DNA from: JAWXBM01 sp034440115
Lineage (GTDB): Bacteria > Pseudomonadota > Gammaproteobacteria > Xanthomonadales > SZUA-36
Length of the DNA stretch: 64,000 nt
Direction of reading: 5' to 3'
Assembly: GCA_034440115.1 (NCBI GenBank)
Contig: JAWXBM010000107.1
Location: 1-64,000, forward strand
Part shown: positions 52,646-60,696 of the stretch, one piece after another
How positions within the stretch are numbered: the first letter of the stretch is position 1
How the letters are laid out: the number at the start of each line of letters is the position of its first letter
Position numbers and translations under genes: made by a program
The notes under the pieces: model-generated
The model's input: the letters and a program-made list of their open reading frames with translations, nothing else
Databases searched by the model: none
What the model was told of the DNA's origin: nothing

Positions 52646-55204
52646 ATGAAACTTGGCATCGGCATCATGCTGCTAGCGCTGTTGGCGTCACTTAACACGG
52701 CACATGCTGCCCGTGAGCCGGTGCTGAAGCAGATCGACGTACCGCACGATTACTACTTCCGTGAAATGTATTTGCCCCAACTGACCAGCGGGCCTTCGTC
52801 GCTGGCGTGGTCACCGGATGGTCAACATCTGGTGTATTCGATGGCGGGTAGTCTTTGGAAACAAGGCATCAATGACACAGTAGCTGAGCAGTTGACCAAC
52901 GGCCCCGGTTACGACTATCTGCCGGACTGGTCCAGTACCGGAAAAATTGTGTTCTCCCGCTACCATGCCGATGCGCTGGAGTTGCACCTGTTGGATCTGG
53001 CCACCGGCAAAGTGCGGCGGTTGACCAGCAACCAGGGTGTTAACCTGGATGCGCGCTGGTCTTCTGATGGGCAGCAGCTCGCCTGGATATCCACCGCAGC
53101 TACGGGTCGTTTCAAATTGTTCACCGGTGATTTTCAAGGCAAACCTGGCAAGGAAACCCTGGATGGCAGAATGTTGCTGGCTGATCGTCTCGAGCCACGC
53201 GATCGTTATTACTACAGTGCATACGATCATGAGCTCAGCCCAAGCTGGTCGCCTGATGGCAAAGAACTGATCTACGTTTCGAATCCGAATGAGATCTACG
53301 GCAGTGGTGCTATCTGGCGACGCTCGGCAGACGGTCAGGGTGAGGCTACCCTGGTGCGTGATGAAGAGACCAGCTGGCGCACCCATCCAGACTGGTCGCC
53401 GGATGGCAAGCGCGTGGCTTATTCCTCTTACCTAGGACGACAGTGGCATCAGCTGTGGCTGACCACAGCTGCCGGTGGTGGCGATCCTTTGCCACTGAGT
53501 TATGGTGAGTTTGATATCACTGCCATTCGCTGGTCACCTGATACCAGCCAACTTGCGTACGTTTCCAACGAGGCGTTCAACACCAGTATCTGGATACAGG
53601 ATGTAATCGGCGGCAAAAAACGAGCTTTGAAAGTCGACTCGCGTATTTATCTGCGCGAACAGGGTCAACTGGTACTGCAGGTGACCGATGCCAATGGCGA
53701 TCCCGTGTCAGCCCGTGTATCGGTGACCGGCAGCGACGGCCGCAGTTATGCGCCTGACACAGCACGAATGCATGCCGATGATGGCTTCGATCGGAGCCAG
53801 CTAAACGAAGAAGTCCACTATTTTCATGTGACTGACGAACCCATATCGCTGACCATTCCTGAAGGGAATACTCAGGTCAAAGTCTGGCGCGGACTGGAAA
53901 ATTCCATCGTCAGCCAGACCATCAAGTTGAAGGGTGGCGACACCGACTATCGAAACATCGTTATTCAGCCACTGGATTTGCCGGCGGGTTGGTCGCAATG
54001 GCACAGCGGTGATTTGCATGTGCATATGAACTATGGCGGAACCTACCGCAATCAGCCTGCCGATTTGGTGGCGCAGGCCGAAGCGGAAGACCTGGACCTG
54101 ATGTACAACCTGATCGTCAACAAGGAACAACGCATTCCCGATATCGCTTTCTTCTCACCTGAGCCGGATCCGGCTTCCAGCCAGGCTTCCCTGTTGCTGC
54201 ATGGCCAGGAGTATCACACCAGCTACTGGGGTCATATGGGCCTGCTGGATTTGCAGGAACATTATTTGATTCCGGATTATGTGGCTTATCCGAATACCGC
54301 GGCAGCCAGTATTTTTCCCGACAATCCGACGGTGGCGAATTTGGCTAAAGAACAATCAGCATTAGTAGGATATGTGCATCCTTTTAATAAGCCGCCGGAC
54401 CCTGCTACCGACGAGCACCTGACACATGCTTTGCCGGTTAGCGCGGCCCTGGGTTCGCTCGATTACCTTGAAGTCCTGGGCTTCAGTTGGCACCGGGAAA
54501 CTGCTTCCGTTTGGTATCGCTTACTGAATTGCGGCATGCGTCCGGCCGCGGCGGCGGGCACCGATGCCATGGCCAATTACGCATCCTTGCGCGGGCCAGT
54601 CGGGCTCACTCGTGTTTACGTCGATACCGGTAACGAATTGGACTTCTCCAGTGCCACAGCCGAAGAACGTAAAGTTGCCTGGCTGAATGGGCTGCGTGCC
54701 GGCCGGACTATGGCCACCAATGCGCCTTTGCTGGGATTTGAGTTGGACGGGCAGGGCCCCGGCAGCGAGATCACATTGGCCGCAGGCCAGAAGCTCGATT
54801 ACAGCGGCTTTTTGCGCTCCATGGTGGCTGTGGATCATCTGGAAATTGTGGTCAACGGAGCGGTCGTACGCAAGCTGGATTTAAGTAAAGGTGGCCGCAG
54901 TTCTGATCTCAGAGGCAGCCTGGAGATTCGGCAGAGTTCCTGGGTGCTGCTGCGTGCCTGGAGTGATGGCCCGTCTGTCGATGTGCTGGATATCTACCCT
55001 TATGCCACGACCAATCCGGTGTTCGTGCAGGTAGCCGATCAGCCCATGCAATCAAGTAAAGATGCCGATTACTTTATGGCCTGGATTGACCGCATTGCCG
55101 AGTCAGCCGAAGCACACCCTGACTACAACAGCACAGCGGAAAAACAGCAAGTGATGAATCATTTATCACAAGCCAAAGCACGGTTTGAGCAGTGTCGTGA
55201 ATAG
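52646..55204 (+). CDS. Secreted TolB-like beta-propeller / PHP-type metal-dependent hydrolase
   Basis: An 852-residue exported protein: signal ending NTAHA, then a TolB/WD40-like propeller (about 30-340) with repeated SPDG blades (WSPDGQHLVYSM, WSPDGKELIYVSN, WSPDGKRVAYSSY), a linker, and a C-terminal metal-dependent hydrolase-like domain (from about 450) with HSGDLHVHMNYGGTYRNQPA and DAMANYASLRGPV. The H-x-H motif and downstream acids suit a CehA/McbA-like metal phosphoesterase/amidohydrolase fold, but the substrate is unknown. ATG 52646 with AAGGAGAC about eight bases upstream. Homologs appear in soil and marine genomes. Confidence 0.82.
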   Translation: MKLGIGIMLLALLASLNTAHAAREPVLKQIDVPHDYYFREMYLPQLTSGPSSLAWSPDGQHLVYSMAGSLWKQGINDTVAEQLTNGPGYDYLPDWSSTGKIVFSRYHADALELHLLDLATGKVRRLTSNQGVNLDARWSSDGQQLAWISTAATGRFKLFTGDFQGKPGKETLDGRMLLADRLEPRDRYYYSAYDHELSPSWSPDGKELIYVSNPNEIYGSGAIWRRSADGQGEATLVRDEETSWRTHPDWSPDGKRVAYSSYLGRQWHQLWLTTAAGGGDPLPLSYGEFDITAIRWSPDTSQLAYVSNEAFNTSIWIQDVIGGKKRALKVDSRIYLREQGQLVLQVTDANGDPVSARVSVTGSDGRSYAPDTARMHADDGFDRSQLNEEVHYFHVTDEPISLTIPEGNTQVKVWRGLENSIVSQTIKLKGGDTDYRNIVIQPLDLPAGWSQWHSGDLHVHMNYGGTYRNQPADLVAQAEAEDLDLMYNLIVNKEQRIPDIAFFSPEPDPASSQASLLLHGQEYHTSYWGHMGLLDLQEHYLIPDYVAYPNTAAASIFPDNPTVANLAKEQSALVGYVHPFNKPPDPATDEHLTHALPVSAALGSLDYLEVLGFSWHRETASVWYRLLNCGMRPAAAAGTDAMANYASLRGPVGLTRVYVDTGNELDFSSATAEERKVAWLNGLRAGRTMATNAPLLGFELDGQGPGSEITLAAGQKLDYSGFLRSMVAVDHLEIVVNGAVVRKLDLSKGGRSSDLRGSLEIRQSSWVLLRAWSDGPSVDVLDIYPYATTNPVFVQVADQPMQSSKDADYFMAWIDRIAESAEAHPDYNSTAEKQQVMNHLSQAKARFEQCRE

Positions 55205-55222
55205 GCAGATGGGCTAGCGCTT

Positions 55223-55800
55223 TCAGGCCGCATAAAACAGGTCTGGTTGCTCTTCTGCGCTGTGTTGAGTCAGTAAAGAGATAATCACCAAAGTCGGCAG
55301 AGAAACCAGCCAGCCCATCCAGGAAGCGCTGAAACCATAAGGCTCGCCTGCCAGAGTCCAGACCACAGCGCTGCTGCCGCCCAGCAACATGCTCCAGAAA
55401 GCTCCTCTGGCCGTGGTGCGGCGCCAGAACAGCAAACCCAGCATAGGGAAAAACAGGCCCGGCAGCGTGCTGCCAGTAGCGAACAGAGGCCATTCAAAGG
55501 GTATGCCGGTTAGCAGGAAGGCCCGCCGTGGGGTTTTTTATCACGCGCGGTAATGCTGCGTTGCAGGGCGGCGATGGAAATAAACCAGATCGGTAGGCGA
55601 CGCAAATATCCTGCCCAGCGTTTTACTTCAGGCACCAGCAGGAAAGAGGCAAGAATCACGCTCAACGCTGAGGTGGCAGTCAGCCAGGAACCGGATATGC
55701 CGATGGTAAAACCCAGACCCACCAGGGCGATGCTGAATCCCCATACTACCAGCACTCAGTCAACAGGAAGTCAGCCGCCTGCTTGACCCGCGAGTGTTGC
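55223..55800 (-). pseudogene. Sodium:solute symporter gene with frameshift and internal deletion
   Basis: Three pieces of one SSF transporter lie on the minus strand. Near 55790-55765 a frame reads HSRVKQAADFLLTE, like the start of SSF proteins (residues around the DFFLAGR motif), then is broken. From about 55755 another frame reads LVVWGFSIALVGLGFTIGIS then LASFLLVPEVKRWAGYLRRL, the next membrane segment and its loop. After a large deletion near 55506-55510 the C-terminal end follows: ATGSTLPGLFFPMLGLLFWR and AVVWTLAGEPYGFSASWMGW then TLVIISLLT, ending at 55223. The middle nine or so helices are missing. It adjoins the divergent flavoprotein gene. Confidence 0.75.
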
Positions 55801-55839
55801 TGCTTTCATGATGTGCAACTTGAAAGTTAAGGTAACGAC

Positions 55840-57669
55840 ATGAAAAAAGGAATCAGCCGGCGTGATTTTCTCAATGGAACCCAGGTTGCCCTGGGCGCAT
55901 CCTTGCTGACGCCATGGTCGGAGTTGTTTGGTAACGATATCGGTGTTTTTCATTCCGACACGAACTATTACCCACCCGGCCTGAGTGGCATGCGTGGCAG
56001 CCATGATGGCAGCTGGGAAACCATGCATGCCCGCGTGGCAGGTGGCAGCTGGGACGCCGGTGAGCCCGATGAGCAATACGACCTGGTGGTCGTTGGTGGT
56101 GGAATTTCTGGCCTTTCTGCTGCCTGGTTTTATCGGCAAAGGCAGCCGCAGGCGAAAATTCTGATTGTGGAAAATCACGATGACTTTGGTGGCCATGCCA
56201 AGCGCAACGAATTTATCGTCAATGGTCAGACCCGCATTGGCTATGGTGGCACTGAGGCTATAGATACGCCCTCATCCTTTGGCCCGCCTGCCATGGATTT
56301 GCTGCAGAAAATTGGTATTCGACTGGACGCGTTTTATGAAGCCTATGACGCTTCCATATATTCACAACTCAATCTGTCCCGTGGCATTCTGTTTGATCAG
56401 CAAACCTTTGGCCAACAAAAGCTGGCGGTGGGCTATGCGCTATTGCCCTGGAATGAATTCGTTCTTCGAACACCCCTGAGTGAGCAGGCCCGCAAAGACC
56501 TTATACGTTTGCAAACCAGTACTGAGGATTATTTGCCCGGCCTTAGCCTTGAAGAAAAGCAGGCCCTGATGCAACGCATCAGCTATGAAACGTTTTTGCG
56601 CGATTATGCCAAGGTCGACCCGCAGATTATTGAAATGTATCGCAAGTGGGGCACCAGTTTCTGGTGCGTCGGGATAGATGAGATTCCGGCCAGCCAGGTG
56701 CAGGAATACGAAGGGATGCCGGGTACGGAACATTCTTTGCCACGGCATGGCAGTCGTGGTGATGACCCCTACATTTTTCACTTTCCCGATGGCAATGCAA
56801 CGATTGCCCGATTGCTGGTGCGCTCGCTGATCCCCGCAGCATTGCCAGGAAAGACCCAGGAAGATTCGGTACTGGCGCGGCTGGATTATTCACAACTGGA
56901 TAAGGCAGGTCAGGCCATTCGTATACGCCTGAACAGCACCGCCGTGCAGGTGCAACACACAGCCGATGAAAGTGCGGTAGACATTACCTACGTGAATGAG
57001 GGGAATGCCTTCAAGGCCCGGGCAAAAAATGTGGTTATGGCTTGCTACAACTTGTCCATTCCATACCTTTGTCCAGAAATGCCCCAACGGCAAAAGGAAG
57101 GCTTGGCTTACGGTGTTAAAGTTCCTTTGAGCTACGTTAAGGTTGCCGTGCCCAACTGGCGTGCCATGGCCGACCTGGGTTTGGATTTTGTCAATTACAC
57201 CAATGATTTTTACAAACAAGTGGAACTGGACTTCCCGGTTTCAATTGGCGGCTACGAGTGTGCCAAAACACCGAATGATCCGATGATCCTGCATATGTGC
57301 CACGTGCCGTTTCTGCCCGATGTCAAAGGGCCGGAACAATGGCGTCAGGGTCGACGTATGTTATTGCAAACGCCATTCAGCACCTTCGAGTATCACGTTC
57401 GAGATCAACTGGACCAGGCCCTGGCCGGTGGAGGTTTTGATGCCGATCGTGATATTGTCGGCATCACCGTCAATCGCTGGCCGCACGGCTATGCCTACGA
57501 AAGCAACCTGATCTGGGAACCCAAGTACGCCGCTGAAGCCGATAAACCCTGGGTGATTGGCCGCCAGCCTTTCGGGCGTATTCACATCGCCAACTCGGAT
57601 GCCGATTCATCAGCCATGACGCAAGCGGCCATCATGCAGGCGTGGCGGGCGGTTGGGGAAATCGAATGA
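55840..57669 (+). CDS. Tat-exported FAD-dependent oxidoreductase, spermidine dehydrogenase-like
   Basis: A 609-residue flavoprotein. A twin-arginine signal (GISRRDFLNGTQVALGA) predicts export in folded form. The Rossmann motif is DLVVVGGGISGLSAAWFYRQ, then DNHDDFGGHAKRNEF-like VENHDDFGGHAKRNEFIVNG and GYGGTEAIDTPSSFGP. As I remember it, this order of motifs is the SpdH group that oxidises spermidine in the periplasm, and 609 residues fits that length; other amine oxidases of the family remain possible. The start has AAGGTAACGAC upstream. The broken symporter just upstream, divergent, could once have been its transporter partner. Confidence 0.82.
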   Translation: MKKGISRRDFLNGTQVALGASLLTPWSELFGNDIGVFHSDTNYYPPGLSGMRGSHDGSWETMHARVAGGSWDAGEPDEQYDLVVVGGGISGLSAAWFYRQRQPQAKILIVENHDDFGGHAKRNEFIVNGQTRIGYGGTEAIDTPSSFGPPAMDLLQKIGIRLDAFYEAYDASIYSQLNLSRGILFDQQTFGQQKLAVGYALLPWNEFVLRTPLSEQARKDLIRLQTSTEDYLPGLSLEEKQALMQRISYETFLRDYAKVDPQIIEMYRKWGTSFWCVGIDEIPASQVQEYEGMPGTEHSLPRHGSRGDDPYIFHFPDGNATIARLLVRSLIPAALPGKTQEDSVLARLDYSQLDKAGQAIRIRLNSTAVQVQHTADESAVDITYVNEGNAFKARAKNVVMACYNLSIPYLCPEMPQRQKEGLAYGVKVPLSYVKVAVPNWRAMADLGLDFVNYTNDFYKQVELDFPVSIGGYECAKTPNDPMILHMCHVPFLPDVKGPEQWRQGRRMLLQTPFSTFEYHVRDQLDQALAGGGFDADRDIVGITVNRWPHGYAYESNLIWEPKYAAEADKPWVIGRQPFGRIHIANSDADSSAMTQAAIMQAWRAVGEIE

Positions 57670-57828
57670 CCCGGTGGCTGCAATTCCAGTTGTTGATGCC
57701 GATGGAAAAGGAAGTTGCTAAAACATCAGTGCAAATCGTTTTGACGGTGATGTCCACAATTTCTTTTTTTATGCTTAAAATGCAGTGCTCAAGACTGCGG
57801 TAGGCAACAATTGAGGTCGAGTACCACG

Positions 57829-60546
57829 ATGACAACCGAACAACAACAGCAGCCCTTCCATGCACTCTCCGCGGTTGACGCACTGGCGGCCGTAGATGCG
57901 TCCACTGAAGGTCTGAACCATGATGAAGTAACGCGCCGACAGGAGGTTTACGGTCTCAATCTGCTGCCTGAGGCGCCGCGTCGAAATGCGTTCCTCCGGT
58001 TTCTGTCCCACTTCCACAATCTGCTTATCTACGTCCTGCTCGCCTCGGCAGCGGTGACCGCCGCACTGGGTCATGGAATCGATACCGGCGTCATCCTGGC
58101 GGTGGTTCTGGTCAATGCCCTGATCGGCTTCATCCAGGAAGGGCGCGCCGAACAGGCGATGTTGGCGATTCGCGGGATGTTGGCCCCGCGCTCTGCGGTG
58201 CTGCGCGACGGGCGGCGGACCAGCGTGGACGCGGCAGATTTGGTGCCCGGCGACATCGTGCTGGTCGAGCCTGGCGACCGGGTGCCAGCGGACCTGCGTT
58301 TACTCGAAGCGCGGGGGCTGTCCGCTGAAGAGGCGATCCTGACGGGTGAGTCGGTGCCCGTGTACAAAGGCACCGTGCCTGTCGACGCCGGGGTCGCGCT
58401 GGGCGATAGAAGCTCGTTGATGTTCAGCGGCACGCTCGTCGCCGCAGGCACAGGGCGCGGCGTGGTGGTGGCGACGGGGGCGAAGACGCAGATAGGCCGG
58501 ATCAGCGGGATGCTCGCCAGCGTTGAAACACTAAGCACCCCTTTGGTGCAACAGATGGACATCTTTGCCCGCTGGCTGACGGTGTTCATTTTGTTGCTTG
58601 CAGCCAGCCTGCTTGTGTACGGTTATTTCGTCGATCACCTGCCATTTTCCGAGCTCTTCATGGCGGTGGTCGGACTCTCCGTGGCGGCCATTCCCGAAGG
58701 TCTGCCGGCGGTGCTTACGATCACGCTGGCGGTTGGCGTCCAGGCGATGGCGCGGCGAAATGCCATCGTCCGCCGTTTGCCCGCGATCGAGACGCTGGGC
58801 TCGGTCTCTGTAATCTGCTCGGACAAGACCGGCACGCTCACGCGCAACGAGATGATTGTCGCGACGCTTGCCGCGCACGAGCATGTCTATTCAGTTGACG
58901 GGAACGGCTACGCGCCTGCGGGGACCGTGCGACTCCACCAGGACCATGCGGATCCAGCCATACATGAAGTGCTCATGGAGTTCGCCCATGCTGCAGGCCT
59001 CTGCAATGACGCGGTGCTGCACGGACACGCCAATGACTGGCGAGTCGAGGGCGATCCCATGGAGGGTGCGCTGATGGCGCTCGCGGGTAAGATCAGCGGT
59101 GAGGGACCGGAGCCGTTCCAGGAGTGGGCCCGCACGGACGCAATTCCCTTCGACGCGGTGCATCGCTATATGGCGGTGCTGCATCACGACCATGACGGGC
59201 ATGGGTGCATCCACGTCAAGGGCGCTCCCGAGGCGGTGCTGGCTATGAGCAGCAGCCAACGTATGGCAGATGGCGGCACGGAACCACTGGACCCGGACCA
59301 TTGGCACAAACTGGTCGAACGCTTGGCTGCAGAGGGCCAGCGCGTCATCGCCGTCGCATCGCGCAATGTGCCGCAGGACCACACCGTATTAAATACCTCT
59401 GATATTGAGGGGCATGTGACGCTGGTCGGATTGATCGGACTCATAGACCCGCCGCGCCCGGAGGCGATCGACGCGGTCGCTGAGTGTCACGCGGCGGGTA
59501 TCCGGGTAAAGATGATCACGGGTGATCATGCCGCGACCGCCCGTGCAATTGCTGGCCGGATCGGTCTGAAGAACACCCAGCGCGTTCTGACCGGCGATGA
59601 TATCGAGGCGATGGACGACGCTGCACTTGCCGATGTGGTGGTCGGGACAGACGTTTTCGCCCGAACCTCGCCCCGGCACAAGCTGCGCCTGGTAACAGCA
59701 CTGCAGTCGCGTGGCCTGACGGTGGCCATGACTGGTGACGGCGTGAACGACGCGCCGGCGCTCAAACGTGCCGACGCCGGGATAGCGATGGGCCTCAAGG
59801 GCAGTGAGGCGGCTAAGGAGGCGGCCGACTTGGTTTTGGCCGATGACAATTTTTCCTCGATTGCGGCGGCGGTGCGCGAGGGACGCACGGTCTATGACAA
59901 TATCAAGAAGGTCATCAGCTGGACCCTGCCGACCAATGCTGGGGAGGCACTGACCATTGTGGTGGCGCTCTTCCTTGGCCTGGCGTTGCCGATCACAGCG
60001 GTGCAGATTTTGTGGGTCAACCTCATCACCGGGATAACTCTGGGGCTGGCACTCGCCTTTGAGCCCAGCGAGCCCGGCAGCATGCTCAGGCAACCCCGCC
60101 CGCGTAACGAACCCTTGCTCAAGGGCGATTTAATCTGGCATATCGTTCTCGTTTCAGGCCTGTTCCTCGGTGCGGTTTTCGGCATGTTCACGTATGCGAT
60201 CGACCGCGGCTACGATTTGGCGCTGGCTCAGACGCTGTCGCTCAATACCCTGGTAGTACTGGAAATTTTCCACCTCTTCTTTATCCGTAACATCTATAGC
60301 ACCTCGCTGACTTGGAAAGCAGCCCGCGCCACGCCAGTGGTCTGGGCCTGCGTGATTGCGGTAACCGTGGCGCAGTTCGCCATCACCTACGCACCGCCGC
60401 TGCAGACGGTGTTCGGTACGCAGGCGGTACCTTTCCGCGACGGCCTGCTCGTCGTCGCTGTTGGCGCGGTGTTCTTCGCAATCATCGAGACAGAGAAGCA
60501 GATGCGCTTGGCGTTCCGGCGTTCGTCGATGACCGAAGAAGGTTAG
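57829..60546 (+). CDS. P-type cation-transporting ATPase (P2 type)
   Basis: A 905-residue P-type ATPase: actuator motif TGES (about residue 172), PEGLP in the M4 membrane segment, phosphorylated D332 in CSDKTGTLTRNE, KGAPE in the nucleotide domain, MTGDGVNDAPALKRADAGIA and M6 segment QILWVNLITGITLGLALAFE. SERCA has NLVTDG at the last; here the calcium-ligand aspartate is replaced (NLITG), so the ion may not be calcium. ATG 57829 (MTTEQQQQ) is preferred over 57811. Codon use is much richer in G+C: 44 of 60 bases in 58201-58260 against 30 of 60 in 57241-57300. Horizontal acquisition is likely. Confidence 0.9.
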   Translation: MTTEQQQQPFHALSAVDALAAVDASTEGLNHDEVTRRQEVYGLNLLPEAPRRNAFLRFLSHFHNLLIYVLLASAAVTAALGHGIDTGVILAVVLVNALIGFIQEGRAEQAMLAIRGMLAPRSAVLRDGRRTSVDAADLVPGDIVLVEPGDRVPADLRLLEARGLSAEEAILTGESVPVYKGTVPVDAGVALGDRSSLMFSGTLVAAGTGRGVVVATGAKTQIGRISGMLASVETLSTPLVQQMDIFARWLTVFILLLAASLLVYGYFVDHLPFSELFMAVVGLSVAAIPEGLPAVLTITLAVGVQAMARRNAIVRRLPAIETLGSVSVICSDKTGTLTRNEMIVATLAAHEHVYSVDGNGYAPAGTVRLHQDHADPAIHEVLMEFAHAAGLCNDAVLHGHANDWRVEGDPMEGALMALAGKISGEGPEPFQEWARTDAIPFDAVHRYMAVLHHDHDGHGCIHVKGAPEAVLAMSSSQRMADGGTEPLDPDHWHKLVERLAAEGQRVIAVASRNVPQDHTVLNTSDIEGHVTLVGLIGLIDPPRPEAIDAVAECHAAGIRVKMITGDHAATARAIAGRIGLKNTQRVLTGDDIEAMDDAALADVVVGTDVFARTSPRHKLRLVTALQSRGLTVAMTGDGVNDAPALKRADAGIAMGLKGSEAAKEAADLVLADDNFSSIAAAVREGRTVYDNIKKVISWTLPTNAGEALTIVVALFLGLALPITAVQILWVNLITGITLGLALAFEPSEPGSMLRQPRPRNEPLLKGDLIWHIVLVSGLFLGAVFGMFTYAIDRGYDLALAQTLSLNTLVVLEIFHLFFIRNIYSTSLTWKAARATPVVWACVIAVTVAQFAITYAPPLQTVFGTQAVPFRDGLLVVAVGAVFFAIIETEKQMRLAFRRSSMTEEG

Positions 60547-60696
60547 GCAGGATGGCTTGAAGGCAGGCTGGTAATATGGCTGGTCTGAGAGAGTTGAAAT
60601 CAGCCGGCACACGATACTATTGCTTTAATATTCTGTGCGACTATAAGAATCCAGCTATTCAGTAGCAGACCAATCACAAAAAATACGGGCCGTTTT

